A DNA stretch of 64,000 nucleotides from Zea mays (Eukaryota; Streptophyta; Magnoliopsida; Poales; Poaceae), in NCBI RefSeq assembly GCF_902167145.1, contig NC_050096.1, forward strand, positions 81,712,683 through 81,776,682, given 5' to 3'. The notes beneath the pieces were generated by a model that saw only the letters and a list, made by a program, of their open reading frames with translations, made no database searches and was not told where the DNA came from. The position numbers were made by a program, and so were the translations under genes. The first letter of the stretch is position 1. Each line of letters opens with the position of its first letter. This document shows, one piece after another, positions 10,115-21,978 of the stretch.

Positions 10115-13100
10115 GTTTATGCATCCGGGGGCTCAAGTTGGATCATCGATAGCGGGTGCACAAACCATATGACGGGGGAGAAGAAGATGTTCTCCTCCTA
10201 CGAGAAAAACCAAGATCCCCAACGAGCTATCACATTCGGGGATGGAAACCAAGGTTTGGTCAAAGGTTTGGGTAAAATAGCTATATCTCTTGACCATTCT
10301 ATTTCCAATGTTTTTCTTGTTGATTCATTAGATTACAATTTGCTTTCCGTTTCACAATTATGTCAAATGGGCTACAACTGTCTATTCACTGATATAGGTG
10401 TCACTGTCTTTAGAAGAAGTGATGATTCAATAGCATTTAAGGGAGTGTTAGAGGGTCAACTATACTTGGTAGATTTTGATAGAGCTGAACTCGACACTTG
10501 CTTAATTGCTAAGACTAACATGGGTTGGCTCTGGCACCGCCGACTAGCCCATGTTGGAATGAAGAATCTTCATAAGCTTCTAAAGGGAGAGCACATTTTA
10601 GGATTAACAAATGTACATTTTGAGAAAGACAGGATTTGTAGCGCATGCCAAGCCGGGAAGCAAGTTGGCACTCATCATCCACACAAGAACATCATGACGA
10701 CTGACAGGCTACTGGAGCTCCTACACATCGATTTATTCGTCCCGATCGCTTACATGAGCATCGCCGGGAGTAAGTACTGTCTAGTTATTGTGGATGATTA
10801 TTCTCGCTTCACTTGGGTATTCTTTTTGCAGGAAAAATCCCATACCCAAGAGACCTTAAAGGGATTCTTGAGACGGGCTCAAAATGAGTTCGGCTTAAGG
10901 ATCAAGAAAATTAGAAGCGACAACGGAACGGAGTTCAAGAATTCACAAATTGAAGGCTTCCTTGAGGAGGAGGGCATCAAGCATGAGTTTTCTTCTCCCT
11001 ACACGCCACAACAAAATGGTGTAGTGGAGAGGAAGAATCGAACTCTATTGGACATGGCAAGAACCATGCTTGATGAATACAAGACACCGGATCGGTTTTG
11101 GGCCGAAGCGGTTAACACCACTTGCTACGCCATCAACCGATTATATCTACATCGAATCCTCAAGAAGACATCCTATAAACTCCTAACCGGTAAAAAACCC
11201 AATATTTCATATTTTAGAGTTTTTGGTAGCAAATGCTTTATTCTTGTTAAAAGAGGTAGAAAATCTAAATTTGCTCCTAAAACTGTAGAAGGCTTTTTAC
11301 TAGGATATGACTCAAACACAAGGGCATATAGAGTCTTTAACAAGTCCTCAGGACTTGTTGAAGTTTCTTGTGACGTTGTGTTTGATGAGACTAACGGCTC
11401 ACAAGTAGAGCAAGTTGATCTTGATGAGATAGGTGAAGAAGAGGCTCCGTGCATCACTCTAAGGAACATGTCCATTGGGGATGTGTGTCCTAAGGAATCC
11501 GAAGAGCCTCCTAATGCATAAGATCAACCATCCTCCTCCACGCAAGCATCTCCACCAACTCAAAATGAGGATGAGGCTCAAGTTGATGAAGGAGAAGATC
11601 AAAGAGATGAGCCACCTCAAGATGACGACAATGATCAAGGGGGAGATACAAATGACCAAGACAAGGAGGATGAGGAACCAAGGCCGCCATACCCAAGAGT
11701 CCACCAAGCAATCCAACGAGATCACCCCGTCGACACCATCCTCGGCGACATTCGTAAAGGGGTAACCACTAGATCTCGTGTTGCACATTTTTGTGAACAT
11801 TACTCTTTTGTTTCCTCTATCGAGCCACACAGGGTAGAGGAAGCACTCCAAGATTCAGATTAGGTGATGGCGATGCAAGAGGAGCTCAACAATTTCACTA
11901 GGAACGAGGTATGGCATTTAGTTCCACGTCCTAACCAAAATGTTGTAGGAACCAAGTGGGTCTTCCGCAACAAGCAAGATGAGCATGGTGTGGTGACAAG
12001 GAACAAAGCTCGACTTGTGGCCAAGGGATACTCTCAAGTCGAAGGTTTGGATTTTGGTGAAACCTATGCACCCGTAGCTAGGCTTGAGTCCATTCGCATA
12101 TTATTAGCCTATGCTACTTACCATGGCTTCAAGCTTTACCAAATGGACGTGAAGAGTGCCTTCCTCAATGGACCAATCAAGGAAGAGGTCTATGTTGAGC
12201 AACCTCCCGGCTTTGAAGACAGTGAGTACCCTAACCACGTCTATAGGCTCTCTAAGGCGCTTTATGGGCTCAAGCAAGCCCCAAGAGCATGATATGAATG
12301 CCTAAGAGATTTCTTTATTGCTAATGGCTTCAAAGTCGAAAAAGCCGATCCCACTTTATTCACTAAAACTCTTGACAATGATTTGTTTGTATGCCAAATT
12401 TATGTTGATGATATTATATTTGGGTCTACTAACGAATCTACATGTGAGGAATTTAGTAGGATCATGACACAAAAATTCGAGATGTCAATGATGGGGGAGT
12501 TGAAGTATTTCTTAGGATTTCAAGTAAAGCAACTCCAAGAGGGCACCTTCATTTGCCAAATGAAGTACACTCAAGACATTCTAAACAAGTTTGGAATGAA
12601 GGATGCCAAGCCCATCAAGACACCCATGGGAACAAATGGGCATCTCGACCTCGACACGGGAGGTAAGTCCGTGGATCAAAAGGTATACCGGTCGATGATA
12701 GGTTCATTACTCTATTTATGTGCATCTCGACCGGACATTATGCTTTCCGTATGCATGTGTGCAAGATTCCAAGCCGACCCTAAGGAATCACACCTTACGG
12801 CCGTAAAACGAATCTTGAGATATTTGGCTTATACTCCTAAGTTTGGGCTTTGGTACCCTCGGGGATCCACATTTGATTTGATTGGTTATTCGGATGCCGA
12901 TTGGGCGGGGTGTAAGATTAATAGAAAGAGCACATCGGGGACTTGCCAGTTCTTGGGAAGATCCTTGGTGTCTTGGGCTTCAAAGAAGCAAAATTCGGTC
13001 GCTCTTTCTACCGCCGAAGCCGAGTACATTGCCGCAGGCCATTGTTGCGCGCAATTGCTTTGGATGAGGCAAACCCTGCAGGACTATGGTTACAAATTAA

Positions 13101-13357
13101 CCAAAGTTCCTCTTCTATGTGATAATGAGAGTGCAATCCGCATGGCGGATAATCCCGTTGAGCATAGCCGCACTAAACACATAGCCATTCGGTATCATTT
13201 TCTTAGGGATCACCAACAAAAGGGGGATATCGAGATTGCATACATTAATACTAAAGATCAATTAGCCGATATCTTTACCAAGCCACTAGATGAACAAACT
13301 TTTACCAAACTTAGGCATGAGCTCAATATTCTTGATTCTAGGAATTTCTTTTGCTAA
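10115..13357 (+). pseudogene. Sirevirus pol (protease-integrase-RT-RNase H), three nonsense codons
   Basis: One frame carries, in order: the aspartic protease core DSGCTNH (about 10147); the gag-pre-integrase HHCC zinc region (LWHRRLAH...CSACQAGK); the integrase core with HIDLF..., VDDYSRF and SDNGTEF, and the SPYTPQQNGVVERKNRT block; RT with the YVDDI active site near 12404; and RNase H with YSDADWAG, STAEAEY and DNESA. The frame is broken by TAA at 11519, TAG at 11861 and TGA at 12290, each fitting a single C-to-T or G-to-A change from Gln or Trp codons. It could not make full-length pol now. No separate env-like frame was seen after pol. Confidence 0.93.
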
Positions 13358-13653
13358 TTTGCACACATAGCTTATAAGTATACCTTTGATCATGTCTCTT
13401 TTATATATGCTATGACTAATGTGTTTTTAAGTGTATTTCAAACCAAGTCATAGGTATATTGAAAGGGAATTGGAGTCTTCGGCGAAGACAAAGGCTTCCA
13501 CTCCACTCTACTACTCATCCTTCGTCGTCGCTCCGCATCACTCTCCGTCGTTGGTATAATCTTCACTCATATGTTTTATTTGCCAAAGGGGAGATAGTAG
13601 TTAGACAAGGGCTTATATCTCACTCAAAGTATCTGTTTTTGGCGATTCATGCC

Positions 13654-14183
13654 AAAGGGGGAGAAAGTATGAGCCCAAAGCAAAAGGACCGCACCACCAC
13701 CGCACCACCACTCTAATTTTAAAATGATTTTCAATTGATGAATTTTAAATTAGTATCTCTTTGTGTTCTAAAGGGGGAGAAAGTAGTACTTTCAAAATTG
13801 ATATCTTAAAACCTTCTTGAACACTAAGAGGAGAATTTATTTGAGGGGGAATTTTGTTTAGTCAAAGGAAAAGCATTTGAAACAAGGGGAGAAAATTTCA
13901 AACTTGAAAATGCTTTGCAAAATCTTATTCATTTACCTTTGACTATAATGCAAAAGGATTGTGAAAAGGATTTACAAAAAGAATTTGCAAAAACAAAACT
14001 TATGGTGCAAGCGTGGTCCAAAATGTTAAAAATAAAGAAATAATCCATGCATATCTAGTAAGTAATATTTATTGGCTCAATTCTAAGTAACCTTTGTACT
14101 TGCATATGCAAACTAGTTCAAATTTCTGCACTTCTATATTTGCTTTGGTTTGTGTTGGCATCAATCACAAAAAAGGGGGAGAT
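13654..14183 (+). promoter_or_regulatory. multiple polypurine tracts before the 3' LTR
   Basis: AAAGGGGGAGA-like tracts occur at about 13654, 13770, 13843, 13884 and finally 14171-14183, directly before the LTR. Repeated tracts of this kind are a described Sirevirus trait. The rest of 13358-14183 is AT-rich and non-coding. Confidence 0.85.
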
Positions 14184-15496
14184 TGAAAAGGAATTAGGCT
14201 TACACCTATTTCCTAAACTAATTTTGGTGGTTGAATTGCCCAACACAAATAATTGGACTAACTAGTTTGCCCAAGTCTATAAGATCTACAGGTACCAAAG
14301 GTTCACAATAAGCCAATAAAAAGATCAAGAGAAAGGGTTCAAACAAAGGAGCAAAGAAAGAACCGAAGGCACCCTGGTCGGGCGCACCGGACTGTCCGGT
14401 GCGCCACCGGACAGTGTCCGGTGCACCAGGGGACTTGAAGTCAAACCCCTCACCTTCGGGAAAACACAGAGTCACTCCGCTATAATTCACCGGACTGTCC
14501 GGTGTACACCGGACAGTGTCCGGTGCCCCAAGGATGAAGAGACTCTGAACTCGTCGGCTTCGGGAATTCGCAACGACTAGTCCACTATAATTCACCGGAC
14601 ATGTCCGGTGTACACCGGACTGTCCGGTGTGACAATGAAGTAACGGCTACTTCGGCGCTAACGGCTACCTGCAGGCGCATTGAATGCGCGCCAGTGCGCG
14701 CAGAAGGCAGGCACGCCCATGCTGGCGCACCGGACACTCTACAGTACATGTCCGGTGCGCCACCGGACATCCGGGCGGGCCCAGCAGTCAGAGCCCCAAT
14801 GGTCGGAACCCTAACGGCCTGGTGACGTGGCTGTCGCACCGGACATGTCCGGTGTGCACCGGACTGTCCGGTGCACCATACGACAGACAGCCTCCACCAA
14901 ACGGCTAGTTTGGTGGTTGGGGCTATAAATACCCCCAACCACCCCACATTCAAGTCATCCAAGTTTTCCACTTCTCAACCACTTAGAAGAGCTAGGCATT
15001 CAATACAAGACACACTCAAGTGATCAAATCCTCTCCAATTCCACACAAGGCCTTAGTGATTAGCGAGAGAGATTTGTCGTGTTCTTTTGAGCTCTTGCGC
15101 TTGGATTGCTTCTTTTCTTTTTTCACTTGTTCTTGTGATCAAAACTCTATTGTAACCGAGGCAAGAGACACCAATTGTGTGGTGGTCCTTGTGGGGAAGT
15201 TTTGGTTCCCGGTTTGATTTGAGAAGAGAAGCTCACTCGGTCCGAGGGACCGTTTGAGAGAGGGTAAGGGTTGAAAGAGACCCGACCTTTGTGGCCTCCT
15301 CAACGGGGAGTAGGTTTGCAAGAACCGAACCTCGGTAAAACAAATCCGCGTGTCACACTCTTCATTCGCTTGCGATTTGTTTTGCGCCCTCTCTCTCGGA
15401 CTCATTTCTATTTCTAACGCTAACCCGACTTGTAGTTGCGTTTAAGTTGCTAAATTTTAGATTCGCCCTATTCACCCCCCCTCTAGGCGACTTTCA
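14184..15496 (+). repeat. 3' LTR of the Sirevirus
   Basis: Matches 6090-7382. It carries one extra ~20-base palindromic unit near 14837-14856 that the 5' LTR lacks. Confidence 0.95.
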
Positions 15497-15501
15497 GCCA
15501 G

Positions 15502-15943
15502 TGACGCCTGGATCTCACTCCCGCGAGGGACCCCGTCAGGGAGGAGAGATCCTAGGTGTTGTCTAGGCTCGGTAGGCCGACCTATACTCCTCTAATCGAC
15601 ATAGAGTCAAAGAGAAGCGAGAAATTTGGGGATTGGAAGACTAACCTAGAACTAGACTAGAACTACTCCTAAGAATAAATGTAAATTGTATTGATTGAGG
15701 GTGCGATTGATTGATTCTAATCGGCCGTAATCCTCTATATTTATAGAGGAGGGGGGCTGGACCCGTTACAAGCTGATCTCCCGAGTTAATCCCGCGAATT
15801 TCACCAACAAACACAGCAAGAAACTCAGAACCCTAATCTGTTCTACGTGCGCGGACCGTTCGGCCCACATGCACGGACCGTCCGGACCGCGAACCATCTG
15901 GCCTCAGGGCCGGACTGTCCGGTACTCAATTTGGTTCCCAACA
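15502..15943 (-). repeat. 3' LTR of outer element, right part
   Basis: Continues the LTR interrupted at 6089 and ends CAACA at 15943. The two parts sum to about 610 bases against 619 in the other LTR. Confidence 0.9.
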
Positions 15944-15965
15944 TATGCCCCTGCCTTTTGGTGAA
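15944..15965 (-). promoter_or_regulatory. polypurine tract of the outer element
   Basis: On the minus strand the sequence reads CCAAAAGGCAGGGGCATA next to the 3' LTR, as expected for the plus-strand primer of a leftward element. Confidence 0.7.
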
Positions 15966-16164
15966 GCTGAGTGAACCAAAAGCAACTAACTTGATGCGAT
16001 CACATCGGGTTTTTAGGCAGCTTGCCACCTATTAGGATAGTACGCAAGGGTCTTGGTCCCGATGGTTAACTCAACGGACGTGACGCGTTTAGCTTTGATC
16101 GGACTATCAGTCCCAACATCGCCGAGTGTCGTACTGGTCCTGACCAATTTGTCATCTTGCTTTC

Positions 16165-19100
16165 CTAATTTTCTGAGTATTCTGGCGTAGCTCCGTAGTC
16201 GACCAGGTCTTCTCCTTGCAGGTTGTCTTCCTCCATGGGTGTTGGTACGTCGTTGGAAGTGTTCTGGTGTAGTGCGAATGATCCGGCCTCAGGGGTTGTA
16301 TGGTCTGCGCCCTGTATGGTTGGTCCAGTCTTTATAGCCGGACTGTCTGCCATACCTGCAAAGAACTGCATAGTTGTTGTTTTATTTTCTGTCTTTGTGG
16401 TCGTTTGATTTTCCTCTACGGTCTTTGGTCTCCATCTTTTTTGTGGTGGAGGATACTTGCGGATGCGCATTTTTTCCGCCTCCTTTTCATGGTTCTCCTT
16501 TGCTCTTAGGCGTTGTAATTTTCGCTTTTGCGACCGCGTCAATCCCGATGGGCACCATCGGGGCATGGAGTATTTTGAATCGATCGTTTTGTTGACAGTC
16601 GTATCTTCTTTTTTGTTTGTGTTGGCCGATTTACCAAAAATCATCGGCCCTTCATTATTTTGTTGTATGATGACATCTGTTGTTCCTGTTTCAATGACGT
16701 CCCCTTTTATTGTACTGTTGGAGGCCGTAGCTATATGCCCCCTGCCGGATTAGTCAGCCTTTGGGGCCGAGTGGTTCAGCAATCTTGCTGGGCCTGTGCT
16801 CGTGGATCAGTTTGAGGGGCTCTCAATCGGTCTTGTACTAGAGGCGTCAACTTGTCAAAGACAGATGATTGGGGTGCCCCCCAAGTGGAGTATTGTGGAG
16901 TCCCGAAAGGATATGGTGGCATACCCCACATCTGATTCGGGATATATGGTGGTGGTGGTATATATGCATAATGATATGACATAGGTGTGTATGGGAGTGG
17001 AGGTGTCCACGTGGGTACATTAGGTCTTAATTGAACATTATGACCTCCCGTCCTTTCTGATTGGTGAGGTGGTCCAATCGGCATAACCTGCTGTCGCTCC
17101 TGGGTGGGTAAGCGAGGTTGTTTTGGTGGCCGGTCGCTGGTACCAGCCTTCTTTTTCACATATTTAGACAATAATTGATCAAAGGTCGGGCTGGATTTTA
17201 CCAACCGACCAGTTGCCTTGAACGTGTTAGTTTTCCACGTACCTATTTCTGGTCGCCGCGGTTTGAAGGTACGTGGTCGCCGTGGCTCCTTGGCGTTGTC
17301 GGACCGTCCGCCGAAACGCTCCGGATCGTCTGGCGATGTTACGGATCGTCCGCTCCTAAGCACCAGACCGTCTGCGATGCGCAGTATGGGTTCTCGCACA
17401 TGCCCCCTTGTCTGCGCTTGCCCCCCAGTGCCGGAGGTTGTGATGGTCACTTTCAGTGTCTCCCCTCCATCAGGTGTCTTCTCGTCCACCACTTTCCTGC
17501 AAGAGATTTTGTCGTTTCCATCGGCCTCCTATGCGTTGCCGATGGTGACTTCTTTGTCTTTGCCCTTATTGGCTGTGCTGGGCCGAATTAGGACCCTTAT
17601 GCCCTTGAAGTCGATCATATTCACTGGGAAGGGCTCTGTGTCCTCCTGAAATTTCAATCATCCCTCGTTAATGGCTGATTGGATTTGTCGTCGAACACAT
17701 TACAATCATTAGTGGCATGGGAAAATGAGTTGTGCCACTTGCAATATGCGCGACGCTTTAGTTCGTCGACGGGTGGAACAGTATAATCGATATTAATGTT
17801 ACCATTTTTTAGTAATTCATCGAATATCTTATCACATTTGCCGACATTAAATGTAAACTTAATCTCCTCCTGTCATTTATTTTGAACTGACTGCAAGGCG
17901 GAGCAAGCCAAAGATTTGGCCTGCTCAAACCAAACTATTTCGGCAGTGTAAACTTCCTTTGGTTCATCATCCGAACTACTTTGATTGTGTTCTACTATAT
18001 GGACATTATGATGAGTCGTTTTGACTAGTTCTTTGCTTCGGCTTTCACAAGCTAAAGCTCTCTGATGTAATTGTGCTAGCATAAAGAACTAGATGCCTTC
18101 TAATTTTTCTTTTAAATAATAGCGCAATCCATCAAAGGCTATTCCCGCCAGTTGTTTATCTGTTAAATGAATTTGAAAACATCGGTTTCTCGTATCCCGG
18201 AATCTCCGGACGTAATCACTAGCTGATTCATCCTTTTCTTGTCGTAGGGCCACTAAGTCTACTAAATCTAGCTCATAATCGCCAGAGAAGAAATGTTCAT
18301 GAAATTTTTGATCTAAGTCTCCCCATGACAAAATAGAATTAGGAGGGAACGTGGCATACCATGTGAATGTAGTCCCTGTTAAAGATAATGAAAATAAACG
18401 TACACAGAATGCTTCGGTGTCGGACAATTCTCCTAACTGTGCTAAGAACTGGTCTATGTGCTCACGCGTGCTCTTTCCTTGGTTACCTGAAAACTTTGCG
18501 AATTCGGGTATTCTGGTACCCTATGGGTATGGGAGATGGTCAAACTGGCTATCATAAGGTCTCTGATATGACTGTCCCCTGTGGACTATACTAACTCCGA
18601 GCTTATCTCGGAACGCCCCAGCTATTTCCTCTCTTACTATATCGATGGCAGCCGGTGGGAGACCACCGGCTCTCTGGTCCAATATGGGTGAGTTTGTTTG
18701 GATGTTGGTATGTTGTTTTCCTCCCTATTGGTTTGGGTTTTGTGGCGCATTAATATATGCCCTATGAGGCTCATAGGACTGGCCATTCCTTTCTGGCCTT
18801 CTAGGGGCCGGAAAGCACTCACTCTCACGGGTTTGGTAGATTATATTATGGTGCTGGTGTGTCGTATGGTGAAATGGGGAGTCTAGCTAGGACGAATACG
18901 GAGTTGGATATTCATCCTCCTCAAAAAACTCTGTGCCGGACCATCCGGTTAAATACGTGGACCGTCTGGTTACGTGTGCGGACTGTCCGGCCATGTGGCC
19001 GGACTGTCCGGCGTTATATTCGGACTGTCTGGCGCTATACGCGGACGGTCCGAATGGGTTATCTAGAGTTTGCACGATATGTGGCGGCTTGGGTGTAGGC

Positions 19101-19707
19101 CTCGGTAATTCGCTTCTAAAAATGGGACTGGTCGCTGCTGGTCTGGACGGTCCGCGCTCACGTGCGGACGGTCCGGACATGCGTAGATCGGCCAATTTAT
19201 TGCCGATGTGCGTGGGAGGCTGTTGTTGCCTAGGGTACATGTCTATCGGCATCCCATAAAGGGGTTGTGACTGGTCGTGACAACCTGTAGCCGATGAATC
19301 ACGTGTGTATTCCCTCAGTTCAACCTCGTGCGAAGGAAGATTTGCAATAGTAGATTTATCAAGCGCACGCACTAGCCTTTTATGATCATTTTTATATCCC
19401 CTACGATACGTTGCATTTGCTCTCGCTGTTCGTTTATGTAAGCTTTAAGAGATTGGAGCTCATTGGTGTTACTTACATTGGAGATGTCTGTAGTAGGTCG
19501 GAGCGAAGCCAGATCTGTCGCATGTTGTCAAACGACTTTGTTGTTCCTGTCCACCTTGAAATCGGCTAGGAATTTCGCCTTTGCTTCCCGGATCAGGTGC
19601 TCCTGGCACTCCTCGAACATGAGTTGTTCTTCAGCCGGCAAGGTTTCCCACGTCGGCTTGATGATATTGCTGGTGGACACTTCAGAGCTATCCTTTGAAC
19701 CGGCCAT
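16165..19707 (-). pseudogene. degenerate gag of the outer Gypsy-type element
   Basis: The frame starts at ATG 19707 (MAGSKDSSEVSTSNIIKP). It is soon broken by a TGA near 19530. It continues through a Gly/Pro/Ser palindrome-encoded region (18887-19372), then a retrotrans_gag core at 18089-18427 (RVRLFSLSLTGT-like, FHEHFF, RRFRDTRNRCFQIH) and fragments at 17873-18082, 16776-17492 and 16165-16644. The last carries PRWCPSGLTRSQKRKLQRLR, a motif seen upstream of protease in maize Gypsy elements, but no protease follows. Many stops and frameshifts separate the pieces. The order matches the better-preserved gag at 53631-56798, so this is an older relative. Confidence 0.8.
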
Positions 19708-19740
19708 TGAGGGCCGATCTCAATAGGTCTATATAAAATC

Positions 19741-19760
19741 GTTCCCCAGCGAAGTCACCA
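19741..19760 (-). promoter_or_regulatory. primer-binding-site-like sequence of the outer element
   Basis: The minus strand reads TGGTGACTTCGCTGGGGAAC, seven bases inside the 5' LTR. Confidence 0.7.
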
Positions 19761-19767
19761 AAAAGTA

Positions 19768-20386
19768 TGTTGGCGCCTTTTTGGGGTGCCAATCACTAAA
19801 CAAGAACCATGGCGGTGCTCTCTGCACAAGGGCGGACGATCCGCGGCCAGGGGCCAAATGGTCCACAACCTGGCGTAGGGCTAGGGTTTTCCTGCCTGAC
19901 AGCCGGACGGTCCGCGCGTGCGTAGGGGCAACGGAAGTCACCGGCGGTGCCTGGATCTTGCTCCTGGGAGGGACCCCGTCGGGGAGGAGAGATCCTAGGT
20001 GTTGTCTAGGCTCGGCAGGCCGACGTAGACTCCTCTAATCGACGTAGAGTCGAAGAGAAGCGAGGATTTTGGGGATTGGAAGACTAACCTAGAACTAAAC
20101 TAGAACTACTCCTAAGAATAAATGTAAATTGTATTGATTGAGGGTGCGATTGATTGATTCTAATCAGCCGTAATCCTCTATATTTATAGAGGAGGGGGGC
20201 TGGACCCGATACAAACTGATCTCCTGAGTTAATCCCGCAAATTTCGCCAACAAACACAACAAGAAACTCGAAACCCTAATCTGTTCTGCGCGCGCGGACC
20301 GTCCGGCCCACAGGCGCAGACCGTCTGGACCGTGGACCGTCCGGCCTCAGGGCCGAACCGTCTGATGCTCAATTTGGTTCCCAACA
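19768..20386 (-). repeat. 5' LTR of the outer element
   Basis: A 619-base LTR starting TGTTGGCGCC and ending CAACA, followed by the GAAGG duplication. It matches 5922-6089 plus 15502-15943. Confidence 0.92.
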
Positions 20387-20391
20387 GAAGG

Positions 20392-20429
20392 TATAGCATC
20401 GACCCATAGGACCCTAGGCACTGGCCAAT
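20392..20429. repeat. direct repeat A, copy 2, last part
   Basis: Matches the final ~38 bases of copy 1 (4201-4239), ending CACTGGCCAAT. It restores repeat A once the nested elements are removed. Confidence 0.85.
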
Positions 20430-21480
20430 CACCTTGGTGCGGTTAGAGTCGGAGAAGACCTTGGTACTGATTTAGGTCTGTTTGTTTTGGTTTTTGTCAG
20501 CTTCTAGCCGTTAGAATCAGCTCCTGGAAGAACCCACCCCCAAACGAACCGCACGACACTGAGCTGGGGGTCGAGCGTGGTGGAACCAGACAAGGGGCGA
20601 GCGTACCGAAGGGAAACCACTCGAGTGGATCCTACGCCTGGTTCAAGACCGACTTGTCATAAATGACTGGGCACATCAACTACGCCTGTCGCCGAGCCAC
20701 ATCGGATGCGTCGATCTGCCTCCCACTCATGACCTACAAACCTTTCAGGCCTTAGAGCAGTCATGACCTATAAGCCCCTTGGACTGTGGCGCATTTATGG
20801 CCCACGCGTCCCCTAGCTAGCGACACATTCATGGCCTATCGGGAATAGGCATGACTGTGCAGGTGCTGGCAGGGGGCTACACGTCGAGCCCCAGGCTACG
20901 AAGGCAAATGGTCGACATCCGTAACAAAGAACACAAGACAGCCAAGCAACCACGAGCACGCGTGGCTTTACCACATGGTAAGACACCTAGTTTTACTATC
21001 TCCCAGTGGCTCTTTCCCAAGGAAGACACCCGAGCCGACCCACTCCTTAGCCTATAAAAGGAGGAGGCTGGCTCTTGGACACAGGGAGGTCGCTCTTCGA
21101 AGACACACACCTAGAAGGATGGACTTCAAGACAAGATGACGCCCTGAACACCGACGAATAGGATGAGAAGCCAGAGGCCGGAGCCCCGCTGACAAGACAA
21201 GACTTAACTAGGACTCTACTTTGTAACCACCTCCACTACAAACAAGAGGCTTAGGAGCCTGATCTCCTCCATCTCTCGCCTGCTTGTAACCCTACGGCCA
21301 TAATACGAGCTTTGATCATCAATGGTGCTAGTATCACAAGCCGTCGATGACTAGATATAGGGATGTTTTGCCTGAACCAATTTAAATCTTGCGTCCACCA
21401 TGCACACCCTCCGGAGCCCGGAACGTGCACAATAAATTTACTTGTCGCAGCGAAATTCGAAACACCGATACATCTCTATT
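20430..21480 (+). mobile_element. LTR-like fragment (solo LTR candidate)
   Basis: GC-rich, gene-free sequence with a TATA box (CCTATAAAAGG, about 21051). It is followed by an R/U5-like AT-rich end with CACACC...GGAACGTGCAC and a final AATTCGAAACACCGATA. This resembles LTRs of high-copy maize Gypsy elements. No paired LTR, primer site or target duplication was found, so the limits are soft. The first ~100 bases look like a separate MITE remnant. Confidence 0.4.
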
Positions 21481-21978
21481 GTAAACTCTGTAGAGTTTGG
21501 AAGTCATGGTACAAATTTTTATAGTACCTTTTTTACTGGTCCAAAAATCCTTAAAGCAATCTAGATATATAGTTTGAAGTTATTTACCCACCACGCCCAC
21601 AGTTATAAGAAACAATTAGACTTTGGAAGAGTTGTTGAACCAAGAGTTCAATGACCTGTTTTGATCTCTTGGGGCTAAAATAAAGTGACTAAAATCTAGA
21701 GGCTAAAATTTAGTCACCCAAATGACCTGTTTCAATCAACGAACTAAATAAAACAGTTACTATAGTAATTAATGATGACAACAAAAAAATACCCTTGCAT
21801 GGGCTGCATGCACGGCAAGAGTTGCACGTCCAATCACATCCTTGTAGGCACTGCACGCCCGGCCCGAGGAGGGGTATTGTGTGGAAACGTGGGATTTTTG
21901 CCCACTTTAGCTTCACAAGATGGGTTAATGGGGCTAAACTGTTTTAGCTCCTTTTGAGCCTTTATGTTTGGTTCTTTA
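21481..21978. other. left half of a MITE-like repeat, split by the copia element
   Basis: About 21672-21718 has GCTAAAATAAAGTGACTAAA and related TTTAGTC motifs. Inverted relatives occur just right of the copia element (29176-29235, TTTAGTCC...CTTTAGC). The two halves may be ends of one palindromic MITE. Nothing else is recognised here. Confidence 0.4.

Larger units (their letters stand above)
6090..15496 (+). mobile_element. Opie/Ji-type Sirevirus (Ty1/copia)
   Basis: TSD GCCAG occurs at 6085-6089 and 15497-15501. Long LTRs (1293 and 1313 bases) start TGAAA and end TTTCA. A tRNA-iMet primer site follows the 5' LTR. Gag carries one zinc knuckle, and pol has the copia order protease, integrase, RT, RNase H. 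Several purine tracts precede the 3' LTR, a Sirevirus hallmark. The element is structurally complete but coding-dead: one frameshift in gag and three nonsense codons in pol. Confidence 0.95.
5922..20386 (-). mobile_element. gag-only Gypsy-type LTR retrotransposon (outer, split by the Sirevirus)
   Basis: TSD GAAGG occurs at 5917-5921 and 20387-20391. LTRs start TGTTGGCGCC and end CAACA. The primer site lies at the right inside edge and the purine tract (on the minus strand) at the left, so the element reads leftward. Internal reading frames encode gag only, with no protease, RT or integrase, so it must have relied on another element's enzymes. LTRs and gag carry CGGACNGTCCG palindromes. It resembles the large non-autonomous maize Gypsy families, but the family name was not assigned. 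Confidence 0.9.
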
